Assembly (NCBI GenBank): GCA_964059195.1
Contig: CAXKWD010000009.1
Coordinates: forward strand, 151,788,778-151,852,777
Direction: 5' to 3'
Source of the DNA: Ectobius pallidus
Lineage: Eukaryota; Arthropoda; Insecta; Blattodea; Ectobiidae
DNA: 64,000 nt
The notes under the pieces are model-generated. The model did not search any database, was not told the DNA's origin, and saw nothing but the letters and a program-made list of their open reading frames with translations. This document shows positions 22,500 through 34,830 of this stretch, one piece after another; positions within the stretch are counted from its first letter, which is position 1, and every line of letters starts with the position of its first letter. Both the position numbers and the translations under genes were made by a program.

Positions 22500-23640
22500 A
22501 ACTAGTATTAATGATGAGTTGTGTACAAATTAATGCTATAATATTGGGTTTACAATTTAATTGAGTTATTACCACGTCAGTGAGCCATGTGACTTTATAT
22601 TATTACAGGTATAAATTAACACTTCCATTAATGTAAAATCATCTTAAGATTTGGCACGCACATTTTCTAAAAATAAATATGTTTCGAAAGTGTAGTCAAG
22701 TAGAAATCACTTGACTTGGAAAAATGAATGAATTTTTAATCTCCCATTTAGAAATGAACACACACTGGAGAATTGTGAAATTAAACCATTAATTAATAGT
22801 AAAGTGTTCGCTGTTGAGGGAATTCATGAAAAACTAGCAATTACTGCACTAGTTCTAACTTTTGTTGTTGGAATTTCATTTAATTTTCCAATATTTCGAA
22901 TCTTCACTTGCGAATTTTTACACTCAATAAAAGTTAAAACAGTTATAGGCATAAGTTGGAAATGACTACTCACGTATAAATGCCCATAAGTTGCCACCCA
23001 TAGAGTAGGGCTATTATATATCCACAGGAAAATAATGACTTTTGCTTAATAACTATTGTTTACCTTGAATACGTAACGAAGATGGTCTGGTCGTGTCACT
23101 CCACTACTGAAGCACTTCCACACGTGGTACTCACTTATATACAAGTTGTGTACTACACGTTGTGATAAAGTTGTGACTAAGTCCTCATTCATGAGCATCC
23201 CATTCTACACTTCCTATCTATAAGATACTTAATAATTTATTTATCACTTACATACTTACTTGATTACAAGCAAGAAGGTGTCCTAGTCAGCCGCCTGATA
23301 GAGAGTTTTTCATCATGGAAAAATAATGGTTTACTTCCTCACTTACAATATTTAGTATTCAATATATATTTTTGTAATGTGAATGTGTGATTTTTTAGCT
23401 TTCATACATTGAATTTCTTTATGTAGGCCTACATTTTAACATGTATAAATAATCACATAAAAAATGCCATAACGATCCAAAGCAGGCAAAAGAAGGCGTT
23501 AAACCTTAAAATACGCAACGGAAGCCAAAATAATTAAACAAGCAAAATAAAAACTCGCCTTACCGTCCCTAAATGTGCGAAAACATGCTTATCTCTATTT
23601 AGCTCTTGAATAGAGCAGACATTTTGCCTAACTTCTGGGC
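22500..23640. other. AT-rich gene-free stretch
   Basis: I see no supportable gene or repeat boundary. Confidence 0.45.
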
Positions 23641-23659
23641 TCTATAATTTATAATTGAT

Positions 23660-24100
23660 CCTACTGTGCGTTTTGAAGTGAATGAGGCACAGCCGCAAGA
23701 TGTTAACAAGGAAAAGCAAGACATTTATAATCCTACCATCCCTTACTATCGTGATAAATACAATCTCAAAGAACTTGAAGTCATTGGACTCATGGTAGGA
23801 GCAAGAGGAACTGTTACAACTTTCATGTTGAACACCTTCAAGAGATTGGGACTTCCTCCATCAGTTATAACTGAAGTTGCTTTAGCAACCCTCAGAGGAT
23901 CTGTTTCAATACTGAGGAATCACATATATAAATCCTAATCGTAACTGTTAATGATTTTCTATTTTGTATTAATTTCTCATTAATTTTATTATCTTTTTCT
24001 TTTCAATGTTCTATGTTCAATTACCTTTTTGTTTTTTCTTTTCTGGTACTCTTTGTCTGCGTAGGCAACCCATAACTATGGGAAGATTAAATAAATAATA
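23660..24100 (+). mobile_element. LINE C-terminal fragment with 3'UTR
   Basis: Open frame 23666-23938 (90 codons) contains 'VIGLMVGARGTVTTFMLN' and ends 'RGSVSILRNHIY', a block I associate with the region after the RT domain in some LINEs. It is followed by 'aggcaacccataactatggg' and an 'aaataaataa' tail, as in non-LTR retroelement 3' ends. Family is uncertain. Confidence 0.5.
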
Positions 24101-26400
24101 ACTTTAAACAAATGCAATATTTTTTATATACAGGAAGTTTTATGATTTTCTCATTTCTACTCTAATTAACGAACTCTATGAGATTTTCCATGTCTCCTCA
24201 TGTATCAGTGTGGATTTAATTTTCACAAAATGGTGTCCATGAAAATGATATACAGATATGTGTGTATGTATTGTCTGCTTATTCTGTAGTCAGCAAAATG
24301 TGGTAATCAATGAATAGGGATATTCCAGTATCTCAAAGAGAAACTGGAAGATGCTGTCAGATGCCCAGTAGACCTATTGTTTACTATTATAGCAAGTGGA
24401 GTGTAAACAAATTAAGTTCCATTAGATTTCCAAACTGTGTCGAGTAAGAAGTTGAGTGTAATGGACATTTAACCTGCATTTGTACAAGTAAATAATTACA
24501 ATTAGTCTTAAGTTTACGAAAATAAGATTTATTTTAATGGATTGGACCGAGAAACTATTGAATCATGCGACGAGCGAGAAAATCAGCACTAAATAATAAT
24601 AATAATAATACGTTTAGTCATGGATTCACGAATTCTTATTTGTTGCCACTAATAAAATGAGAACATATTTCAAACACTTCTAGCCTCAACTGCTGGTGAA
24701 AAAACACGAAGTTTCGTGGTTTCAAGAAATGTTGTTTTAGTCCGAAATTTGTCCATTTCTGAACGAAAATCTCTTCTCAAGGGAAATTTAGAAATTTAGA
24801 AATAGATTTTATTAAAAGAATTTAGTCATATAAATATATGGGCCGTGCAAAAGAATTCCATGAATCAGTTAAATGGAAGTGTAACAATCTGATGTGAGAG
24901 AGTTTCATGAAAACTGTTTTCAATTCAGTGCAAAACTCCATTACATAGCCTGTGTAGATCGAGGCCAATGTGTGAAAATATACAAAATTAAATTCCTGAA
25001 CTCCTCAATATGTAGCAGCAAATGAGCCGCACAGAATTTAATCAGCCTATTTCTGTAATGACATTTAATATTTTCTTCGGTTCCCAACTTATTTGATGTT
25101 GAGATAAAAGTCGATGTTTTCCTTGTGTGGTGTAGTTGAACAACCTGTCGGATTGTTGCCTCGAGGCGGTTCCCTTCCTATTGGACGTGGGAAAATTTCT
25201 CCTCAGATGATGGTACAGACGATGGCAGGGAATGCCCCTTCTGCTGACGTCACGAAACCGGGGCCCCCACCGGGGAATCCCCGGTTTCCCATTAGCTTCC
25301 AGGTGTCATTTACGCAACAAGATACACATTCTATATATCTTATTGAGGAAGTTTATGCGGCCGACGCCGCCCGAGAAGGATTGCCATAGGATCACATAGG
25401 ACATGGAGGGATCGCTTATAGTAATATAATGTATGCCCTGCAGGGATATATAAAAAGCTTGGAATGCCCTCAATAAAACAAAAATACTCACGATGCAGTA
25501 GTGTAGCAGATTACTTTGTAGGGTAGGATCAGAATGTAGCCCAAGTTGCGAAGGAAAAAGCAATGGCTAGTCCACAAACAGCAACACAGAGGTCTTCGAA
25601 ATCACGAACCTTGTAGAATTTCGCGTGTGGTGCGTTACAAGAACAAGGGAGGTAATGACCCATGGCCTCCTTGTCTTTCCTCTTATTTCAAGCAAGTCCC
25701 CCTGTGGTTTATAGTAGTTAATGATAGCGTGGTGATCTAAAATGTTGAATTCCGGAAAGACTCAGGATGAAGCAGGAAATTCGAATATAATGATTTCGTG
25801 TTCTGTTACAGCTAGTTTTCAATGAAACGTTTTTTAGTATATCTACCCCAGCGGTGTGACAGATGAGCGTCGAAAGGCCTAGGTACCGAAATAAAGGCTG
25901 TTGAGCTGAAGACCACAGATATTTTAACAGTTCAAATTTATTTAATTTTACGCTTGGAACAATTTCGCAGTTCTTCTTTTCAAAATCTACACGAAACAGA
26001 AAATAACATTTAATTATTTATATTTTTTGTTCATGTGATTGTAATTTTAGCTTTGAAGTTCATTATAATCGCTAGTATACATTTCATTTCATTTCATTTC
26101 TTTCATTGTTATGAACTGTTCATTGAATGAATCGTCTAGGAGGCTTTGGGTCGAGATATCGAATCGAAACATTCTGTTCGACTTTTAAATGTATTTATTT
26201 TAAATCTAAAATTAAATATATCGGAGCTCCTGGCAATCTCTCGTTCAGTCTGGATTATTTTCGGGGCTTCACAAGTTAAGAATAATTGTAAACATTAGCC
26301 TTATCTGAGCCTAATTACAGTTTTACACAACTCGTCGTTAAGGAAAATCCTGATTCATAAACCACAGCGCAAGACTGCTTCAGTAAAACCCAAATGTTTC
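24101..26400. other. Gene-free stretch with one GC-rich patch
   Basis: Mostly AT-rich. A GC-rich patch at about 25130-25300 has a CRE-like TGACGTCA (25245-25252) and an inverted 'aaaccgggg/ccccggttt' pair (25256-25287). Around 26055-26165 there is an inverted copy of the repeat at 50905-51005. No gene identified. Confidence 0.4.
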
Positions 26401-26404
26401 AGCT

Positions 26405-26845
26405 CTAGTTTCGGAATCTCGTCTGTAGGGTACGAAACGCGTCCATAAAGTTTCCCTGGGGCCGTTCACAGAAATTTCATGGAAATATTTGTTGCAACAG
26501 ATATAGCAAGTGTTCGGCTATTTTTCAACATATTCGCCACAGGAATTGAGACATTTTGTCATACCGTGGGACCAACTTTTCAACACTTCTGTCATAGAAG
26601 TCTGCCGCTTGGGATTTGAACCGTTTCTCTGCCAATCTCTACCGTTCTCTGCCATTTCTTGAGGGGTAGGAAAAGATGGAAATCTCTGAGTGCGCGGTCC
26701 GAGCTGTAGGGTGGAGACTTCAACACCTCCCTTCAAGTCTCCTGCAAAAGTTCGGCTAGGTGATGTTTCAGCATCTACCCTACAGCCCGGACTTCGCTCC
26801 CAGTGATTTCCATCTTTTCCTACACCTCAATAAATGACAGAGTTT
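26405..26845. mobile_element. Mariner transposase fragments, head to head
   Basis: The minus frame 26518-26736 ends 'KSWSHGMTKCLNSCGEYVEK', like the C-terminus of mariner transposases. The plus strand at about 26757-26828 reads 'YSPDFAPSDFHLF', the mariner catalytic block. The two pieces share the 'gatttccatcttttcctac' stretch in opposite orientation, so two broken copies face each other. Confidence 0.65.
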
Positions 26846-27114
26846 GAACCACTGTGTGATTGCCTGATTTCAGACTCGTATTGTTATTGCTCCAAATTGA
26901 AAAAAAAAAAGACGTGCGAATTAAACGAAGTGAATCATAGACTGATTGACTCCTTCACGACCTCGTTCACTCTGAGTCAGTCGTTCAGGAGTTTGCGATT
27001 GTTTACATTTACATAGGAATGAGTCACAAACGGCTAGGGGAATGATTTCGCCGGCAACTGTGTAGAGCTAAGCTGATTACACGTAGGATATTAGCACCAG
27101 TGAAATTAATTGGC

Positions 27115-27431
27115 GACCGTCTTTTGGTTAGCGTCGCTGACTACAGATCCATCGGCCCGGTTTCGATCCCGGTACCTCCTCGGAGTTTTCTGAGGTAGGG
27201 AGGTCTGGAACGGGGTGCACTCAGCCTCGTGATTCAAATTGAGGAGCTACTTGATAGAGAAGAAGCGGCTCCGGTCATGGAAACCACCATTAACGGCCGT
27301 GGGTGTCGGCATGCTGACCACATGCCCCCCAATCCTGCCATGTGCCTAAGGTAGATGACCCAGCGGTTGGGTGGTAGGCCAAGTCCCTCCTGGGATGTAG
27401 CGCCACGGAGTTTAGTTTAGTTTAGTTTTTA
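27115..27431 (+). mobile_element. SINE S1, full length with intact TSD
   Basis: All S1 blocks are present and the tail is (TTTAG)n. Perfect 13-bp TSD GAAATTAATTGGC at 27102-27114 and 27432-27444. Confidence 0.9.
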
Positions 27432-28079
27432 GAAATTAATTGGCACTGTTTGGATGTGACCGGGCTAAGATCATCTTTAACAAACTATTTTGACATCTTA
27501 ATTGTGTACCATTATGGTACATTGGTTTTTAATGCCACTATTATTCAGCTGTTTACCTGTATATTGTAAAGTGTGTTGATGTTGTTAGGGTTAAGCACCT
27601 GTTGTGACTCATGATTAACGTAATCTCATAAGTTAGCGCATGCGTACAAGCGAGATAAGCAACCAGCTCTCCTACACTACAGCTATATGTTGTAAATATT
27701 ATGAAATGAAAAGTTGAGTCACCCGAAAATAATAATATTTATATACAGAGTAAGTAATTGGGCAGTATCTATAGACTCTACCTGGGTAAGCTTGCTCTGC
27801 CAGCTCTCGCAAGTGGTCCCCAAGCCTCAGCTGACCACGGATGATCTTGCTCTTTATGAGGAGATATTTCACACATCACCAGGGTCACAAAGTTACGAGA
27901 ATTTGGTTTGCAATGCACGGACAGCATGCATTATGTTTCATGACAAAGTTGCTGCTTGGCTTGGGTCCGTACATACTATACTTGCGATCCTGTAAGCAAA
28001 GAATCCATTTATCCTATTTATTTTATTATTTCAGGATTCATATTAGTGTTAATTCTACTATTTTGGAATTCACATGCAG

Positions 28080-28215
28080 AGGTTCCGCCGTCATTATCAT
28101 CTTCATCACACCCGTGCCTTGATCGGCATTGGGCTGATCACTCAGCAGTGTCCTTGTCTGCTCATAATCCTGTTCGCGTGCTGTAAGGGTCGGGCGGCGT
28201 GGGCCACACAAACAG
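28080..28215 (+). mobile_element. SINE S4 fragment
   Basis: Shares 'attatcatcttcat', 'cattgggctgatcact' and 'ctgtaagg.cgggcgg' with 58633-59017. Confidence 0.6.
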
Positions 28216-28553
28216 TTTTGAATATTTTGTAAAAGCCTTTCCGTACGGAAACTCCATGTTAGCACTTCTAGGAACGGTCAGTCAGTGTCAGGAATAAATC
28301 TGACTTTGACGTGTAAATATTACGTCACGAATCCTGTCCTAGTGGCTTCCTTGGAAGAAACACTTAGAGCCAACTTGGTAATTATTAACTTTCCGCTACA
28401 CAAAGTTTGTCTATTTGAAATAACTACATTAAGAAACATATGAAACAGTATGACACACACATAATATTATATACACATATAGAAGTATAGCCTATATACA
28501 TATATAAGTATATATACACATAGCTAAGTTATAAGTATATATAAGTAAAGTGA

Positions 28554-28833
28554 TCCCTATACAGGCCATGGAGGCCCAGAGGGTTCCAGGAGGTTGAGGC
28601 TCCCATATTTTGGACATTAGGCACGTGAAGGTGGTAAGATTGTCTGCCTTACCCACTGGCCGCCTTTACCCCCAAGATTGCTCCTGGTACTCATTTATGT
28701 TAGAGGCTGAGTCGACCCCAGGGCTATAGTGCCAGCAGAAGTATTAGGCCAATTGAAAATTTCCAACGACCTCATTCGGAATCGAACCCGCGACCTTCCG
28801 GTTTGTAGCCTTAACCACTACTTTACGGCGTAT
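28554..28833 (-). mobile_element. SINE S2, near full length
   Basis: Complete S2 body. The head on the right includes 'aatcgaacccgcgacc' (B box, reverse). An adjoining (TA)n tract runs at 28847-28883. Confidence 0.8.
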
Positions 28834-28843
28834 ATAATATAGG

Positions 28844-28846
<3 letters not shown>

Positions 28847-28883
<37 letters not shown>
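28847..28883. repeat. (TA)n microsatellite
   Basis: About 18 perfect TA units between the S2 SINE and the LINE RT fragment. Confidence 0.9.
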
Positions 28884-28885
<2 letters not shown>

Positions 28886-28890
28886 TTATA

Positions 28891-30175
28891 TCCAGGCGTT
28901 GACCAAATTCCAGCAGAATTAATTAAGGCAGGTGGGGATAGATTAAACTCAGAGATCCATAAACTCATTCTTATGATTTGGAGAAAGGAGGAATTGCCAA
29001 AGGAATGGAAAGAATATATTATTATACCTACCCATAAAAAGGGAGATAGGGCCGAATGTAATAACTAGGGCAAGGCATTTGATGATTTTGCAGCTTTTTT
29101 ATATGAAGGTTAAAAGATAGCTCGAATATATATAAATGTGTACCATGAAATAATTGATTAAATAAGTGCAATTTGTTTTTGCTTTATTTTGCTTTATTTT
29201 GCATTTATCGTCATTTTCAAGATATAAGTCATTTTTGGAAATTTTTAGATCGTTTTCGGAATTTTAGGTCATTTTCAGCATTTTAGGTCATGTTTCATTG
29301 GAGGTAGAGAGGATCTTTTCCATGTACAAATTGTTACTTTTAGACAAAATACAATCGTTTTTATTTGAGAATCTCTGCCAAATGTTCATAGTTCACTTTA
29401 ATTCAGGTTTATTGTAAACACCACAGCAGTTTGTCTTGTAGCAATAAAGAATTATTGTTTTCTTTCTTTTCAAATGGCAGATATTTGCTACGGGTAATTT
29501 GATGGGCATGGCAGTTGAGAAAAAAATTATTTTTTCCTGAGGGTGTGTAGGTAGTAACTTATAAATTTACTTACTTCTTTAGTAACAAAATAAGTGTGTT
29601 TTATATGTAAATTCATATATAACACACTGTCATCCATTAAATTGCTTTTAGCAATTCATTACTTAAAAAACTAAATATAAGTACCCTAATAATGATAAAT
29701 TTATTGGTCTTTTTTTTAAATTCTAAATTATGTGTTTTTTTCACTATTTTTATGTCATAAATGCATTTTTGATTTTGATTTTTTTCATTATTCTATGGTC
29801 ATTAAATGCCTTGCCCTAGTGATAACTATCGAGGAATTTCTCTTATCAACAACATACAAACTTTTGTCTAACCCTACTTCTGTCAAGATTAACCGCATAT
29901 AAGAACGAAATCATTTAGAGGTTACCAATGTGGATTTAGGCCAAATAGATCAACCACTGATCAAATATTTTGTATTCGCCCACCAGCTATTCATCGGTTT
30001 TTTAAATAACATATAATCTAGAAGTAGGTAGGAGAACACTATTAGGATAGATTTAAGGGAAGTAGGATTTGCGAGGGATGGTTGGATGGATTTAGCACAG
30101 AATAGAGTTGAATGGTGGGCTCAGGTAAGCGCGGCAATGAACCTCCGGGTTACATTAAATAAATAATATTCCTTT
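28891..30175 (+). mobile_element. LINE with RT motifs, split by a MITE and internally deleted
   Basis: Reads 'PGVDQIPAELIKAGGD', then 'IIIPTHKKGDRAECNN'. After the 29066-29818 insert it resumes 'YRGISLINN' and then 'QCGFRPNRSTTDQIFCIRQ', consecutive conserved RT blocks of non-LTR retrotransposons. It then jumps to a C-terminal block 'DLREVGFARDGWMDLAQNR', implying an internal deletion near 30000. Frame breaks show it is dead. Confidence 0.8.
29066..29818. mobile_element. hAT-type MITE inside the LINE RT frame
   Basis: Inverted ends TAGGGCAAGGCATTT(G/A)ATGA. TSD GTAATAAC / GTGATAAC (29058-29065 and 29819-29826, 7 of 8). Subterminal 'ttttaggtcattttc' repeats. Removing it with one TSD copy rejoins the RT reading frame. 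Confidence 0.85.
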
Positions 30176-31159
30176 AGCTTCCTTAGAAATTGTCTATTGC
30201 CATTGAGTCGGTTCACCATCATACAGTCGTTTGTAATCATTAGGGCTCGGACTTTTAGGTAAATACATATTTTTTTTTGCTATTACCTATGATTTCTGGA
30301 CTTTGTCAAAGTTCCGGTTGGGACCTTTGGATTCAAAATACTGAGTTGCATATCACATAAAAATAAATATTTTCGATATTTCTTATTTGAATAAATATTT
30401 TTGGTAACTTAATTTTTTTTTACATATTTTACCACATATCACGTTTAGAAATGAATATTTTGACTGTTTTTGTAAAATTGTGCCATATTTTGAATATGTT
30501 GCATTGTTATGTTGAGTCAGACAATAAATGAGGGCTGATTTGGCCTTTATTAGTGCAAATTTCTGTTTCCTCTCACACTGCATTACTGAGTTGGAAACAA
30601 CAAAACAATTCTTGACAGAATCAGTAAAAGAAACCAAACTCAACAAAATCAGTGGTTCAAAAGCAAACGAAATTAAAGAAAAATTCCTGTCATGCCTAAA
30701 TAAGAATGAAAGGTTACAGGTGTTGCCAACAATTTCAGAAATTTTAATGGGTAACAGTGTAGAGAACTTGGAGCAGATGGAACATCTGAGTGTCAGTGTT
30801 ACAAATATGCAAGATGTTGAACGTACATTTTCAAGATACAAGTCTCTGTTCCGTGAAAATCGTAAAGGTACGTATAGATCTGCGCTCCTCTTGCGCGCCG
30901 TGCAGCACGCGTGCAGCACGCGTGCCGCTCGTTGAAATTATTTTTACAGCGCTCCTCTTGCGTTCCATAGGAAAGCGACGAACCTACTGCGAACCACTAG
31001 CTTTCATCATTAGGCCTAATATTTTGTGTGTTTTTTGCTTAGAAAACGAGTTTTGAAAAAAGTCCTCAATTGCAAAACTTGTCTACGGCTTAAATATCGA
31101 AACAAAACCATTTTTAAACAAGAGTTGAAAAGTGTGCAAACAGTGTTATTATTTATATT

Positions 31160-31408
31160 TTATAACTTAGCTTTTCCTGTACCTTTGCTGGCGTTAACTT
31201 TAATTTTCTCTCGCCGGTTACAAGAAAGCATAGATATTATATAACATCTTCTTCTTGCACTCTTCTGAGACGTATTTATTTCCATTCCTATTTCCCTCCA
31301 TGCATCCTCCTTTAATTTTTTTTTGTAGTTATCCTTATGTTTTGGGTTCCACAGTAGGGGTTTTGATTTGTAAATATGTATCATCTGCAGATCTTCTCCT
31401 CGTACCAC
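31160..31408 (-). pseudogene. MADF-like DNA-binding fragment of the Harbinger-like element
   Basis: 'IHIYKSKPLLWNPKHKDNY' followed by 'DAWREIGMEI' matches the start of MADF (Myb/SANT-like) domains, which form the second protein of many Harbinger elements. The remainder of the domain runs into unrelated basic sequence, so it is probably inactive. Confidence 0.6.
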
Positions 31409-31833
31409 TCCATGATTATATCACATACAAGCTAGCTCATTCAATCTTTACTAATGTCCTTCAGAGAGGGACCAGTGGGCTAGCTAGGCACGTCAGCAAA
31501 ATAGCACATGTTACAATAAACAAACAGTCAAATTTCCTGTACTCTGTTTGGAGACGACAATTCACTGCTTTGCAGCACGGGTGCATGCAAGTGTTTTAAC
31601 GAATGCTATTTATTTAATAACGTGATAATGCCTCCTATACTGTCAAAACTAAAAGGGGAAACTCTACACAGTCAAAGTAGCGAGATTATTGCTAATGTTT
31701 ATGAGTAGGCCTACATGAAGGAAGAAGCCAAACATAAAGATCGATTTTCTCCAGCGTATTTTAAAGAAATTCAGAAAGTGCAAAGTAACGTACACAACAT
31801 CTGACTCAGCTCCTGCTTCTGTATACCTATCCT

Positions 31834-32020
31834 CAGTGGCGGACGCAGGGGGGGGATAGGGGGGTTACATCCCCCCCCCCCCGAAATTTGAAAAAAGTAC
31901 TCTAAGTGGCCAGTTTTATAAACTAATTGTATATTATGTAAGTTGATTAATTTTTTTTAGTATTCTTTCTACCTATTCAAATCCCCCCCCCCGAAAAAAA
32001 TTTCTGCGTCCGCCACTGCG
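31834..32020. mobile_element. Short hAT-like MITE, third nesting level
   Basis: Ends CAGTGGCGGACGCAG and CTGCGTCCGCCACTG, with long C/G runs inside. Flanking CCTATCCT / GCTATCCT (31826-31833 and about 32021-32028) match at 7 of 8. Confidence 0.7.
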
Positions 32021-32726
32021 GCTATCCTTCCCCAAAAGGTGAGTAAGTGACTCGCATCAACCTATCATATAATTTTTTCATTTGCCAATTGTACAGTAAA
32101 GCTTGAGGAGCGGAGCGCTGTGAAAATAATTTCAGCGAGATGCACGCGTGCAGCACGCAACTACCAAAAACACGTCCAAATATGAAATCAGAAACCCTTT
32201 GTGTTCGTCGAAAAAACCGACAGAAGACGGATCGTGGCGAGCGGCACGCGAGCAGTTCGCGTGCACCTAAAAATGCCGTACACATCTGCGTGCCGAGCGG
32301 CACGCGTGCCGCACGGCGCGCAAGAGGAGCGCAGATCTGTACGGAGCTTAACAGCTTTAAGATGCACAACTTAAGATCTACTTCTGTCGTTCACTGCAAC
32401 AGGTCTACACTTGCTGACTAGAATGACTAGATGAGTACTTCTGTAAATATTGGTTAAATAAATAAAATATTTTTATATTTTTTAAACATATTTTCGACTT
32501 TTTAACCACATAAAAAATAAATATTTTCGTTTTTATAAGCACCTAAAAGTCCGAGCCCTAGTAATCATTAATCATGTAACAAATACGGATTTCACAAAAT
32601 GTACTGGCAATTAATGTCTGTGTTTGATTCATTGAACATGTAGGTTGTAGCTTTACCATGGCTGTACAGGTTAAAACAGGAGTACAGCAAAACCACGAAC
32701 AATCCGAAAGCGAATACTGACCTACT

Positions 32727-32990
32727 CAATTTCAGTAGACAATTCCTAAGGCAAGGAATATTATCTATTTTATGGAACCCGGAGGTTCTTTGCCGCGCTT
32801 ACCTGAGCCCGCCATTCAACCCTATTCTGTGTTAAGTCCATCCAACCATCCCTTAAATATTTTCTAATATTGTCTCCCACCTACGTCTAGGTCTTCCAAG
32901 TGGTCTTTTCCATTCGGGCTCCCAGCGAATATTTTTTGAGATATGCCTTTTCTCCCCCATGCGTGCATAAATGGCCTACATAACGATTAT
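32727..32990 (-). mobile_element. LINE C-terminal fragment, reverse orientation
   Basis: Inverted copy of the 30045-30215 segment: a 'GWMDLTQNRVEWRAQ'-type frame and the following 'aataatattccttgccttagg' 3' sequence. Lies just beyond the hAT relic, so inverted LINE ends bracket it. Confidence 0.65.
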
Positions 32991-33427
32991 GTATATTGAG
33001 ATGCATGGGGAAGTGTTAACATTTCAGAATATCGCCTTCAAACGTGACGAATTATATAATGTGGTAACTTAATATTATATGATGACTCATGTCCAGATAC
33101 TTTTCATGACGACCTCGGATCACGGAGCGCATGCGTGTATCGAGAAATAATGTTTTTGTTCATTTAACGCATACTGTTTTTTCTTTAACAGAGAAAAATA
33201 CATGAAAATACTTCAATGTAAATATTTATAGAAACAGCTCTTGGTGGCGATTACTTGACGCATGCGTAGTTAAATATCAAGTCAGTATTGGCAAGTAAAG
33301 CCACGGCAAATGTTTAAATATGAGAGAGATACAACGCTATTTTAAACAAATGTCTACATCCCTTCACGCGTTATTATTGTAATTGCCCTGATTTTCCCAT
33401 AGGTGGCCCTCTAAATACACTACACTG

Positions 33428-34165
33428 CAGGGGCGTATTCAGAGGGGGGGCTGAGGGGGCTACAGCCCCCCCCGAAACGTTAAGTAATGCTAATATGTTG
33501 CACATAAGAACATTTTAATTTGACAAATAGGTCTAGTAGACAGTTTAATTGCACATCCTGACAAAATTCAGCCTAACATCGAATTTTTACCTGAAGTTTG
33601 TGAAATATGCTCCGGAAAAATGAGGTATGCTCTATTATTTAAGTAAATTTAATACTGTACCAGACGTTCTGTTGTTGGCTGAATTACATCACGAATTTTA
33701 AAAGATAGTATAAGTCTTATGAATTACATAATAAAAATTAAAATAAAAGAAGGTTAAGTTATTGCAATAAATTTTATTAAATTGAAAAATGATGAATATA
33801 ACGTTGCTTTAATATTATATAATCGGTTACAAAAAATATAGTCTATTTACTATCGACAAATTTTATAGTCGGTTTCCAAAACATTCACCTAGCTAAATAG
33901 CTTCTTTTTTTTTTTTAACAGAGACATGCACAATATTTGACATCTCTCATAATATGCTGTTATAAATGTGACAAATTGATTAAATGTGCACAAATATTTT
34001 AATATTGAGCAATGATGCATCATTGCAAAACTAACAAAATATGCAAAATTAAACCATCAATTTCTTAATATTTCTTTGACACCTTGTAATAATTTGCATT
34101 ATTAAAAATATGATTTTCATAAATTTCCGGGCCCCTCCCGAAAAAATATCTTGGATACGTCCCTG
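33428..34165. mobile_element. hAT-type MITE
   Basis: Ends CAGGGGCGTATTCAGAGG... and ...TTGGATACGTCCCTG. Perfect 8-bp TSD CTACACTG at 33420-33427 and 34166-34173. Internal G/C runs lie next to both ends. Confidence 0.85.
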
Positions 34166-34465
34166 CTACACTGGCCGGCTCTTAAGATCTGGTGGCGACT
34201 ATAGCTTTCTTCTTCTCTTTTAGCCGAATTTTACCTCCCTTTGTAGAAACGCCCCGCGACCTGTGAGAGGTCACACCAGGAATGTAACCCGGGCCCCCTG
34301 AAGCAACGTCAATAGACTTTTACTCTCTGGAAGAAAGAAAGCGTGGTCATGGAGTGTGCACATTGCAAGGATTATAGTCTCTCCCTTAATTTACTGATAG
34401 GATTTTGTTCGTAGGCGGAGTGGAAACTTTCTAACTCATTAAATAAATTTTCCACTGCAATAGCG

Positions 34466-34507
<42 letters not shown>
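34466..34507. repeat. (ATT)n microsatellite
   Basis: About 14 units. Confidence 0.9.
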
Positions 34508-34824
34508 GTTATTGTTTATTGTTTCCGTTACATGGGTATACGTTGCTTGTATAATGAAAGTCATGAGTTTGCTATAATGGTAACATACAGTAGGCCTATA
34601 TCCAAAGCCTCTCTATGCACATTGTGCGAACTTATCTCTTTATTATATCCAAAGCCTCCTTGGTAGAATAAAACTCGTGTGCAAATTGACGCTTTGAAAA
34701 TAAATATGTAATGTGATGATTACGATATGTTTATTTCTGAACACAGCTGTGAGGTAAGATGGATTTACATGATAATACACAAGAGTTTTCAATATATCGA
34801 TTTTATTATCTTTCTACATTAACT

Positions 34825-34830
34825 TTTATT
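34825..34830 (-). promoter_or_regulatory. Candidate poly(A) signal for the Tdc2-like gene
   Basis: AATAAA on the minus strand about 326 nt past the stop at 35156; another lies at 34802-34807. Weak in AT-rich DNA. Confidence 0.3.

Larger units (their letters stand above)
30866..32348. mobile_element. PIF/Harbinger-like element nested in the hAT relic
   Basis: Inverted ends 'cgta(t/c)agatctgcgctcct' extend for about 50 bp ('cttgcgcgccgtgc..', 'gcacgcgtgc' repeats). The 3-bp TSD TAA (30863-30865, 32349-32351) fits the PIF/Harbinger superfamily. It encodes a MADF-like frame on the minus strand. No DDE transposase is visible, so it is an internally reduced copy. Confidence 0.7.
30241..32560. mobile_element. 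hAT transposon relic carrying nested elements
   Basis: Ends TAGGGCTCGGACTTTTAGGT and its exact mirror. Perfect 8-bp TSD GTAATCAT at 30233-30240 and 32561-32568. A plus frame (30528-30865) ends 'QDVERTFSRYKSLFRENR', like the C-terminal dimerisation region of hAT transposases. It is cut by the 30866-32348 insert and resumes 'SFKMHNLRSTSVVHCN' after it. The upstream transposase is missing. Confidence 0.85.
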
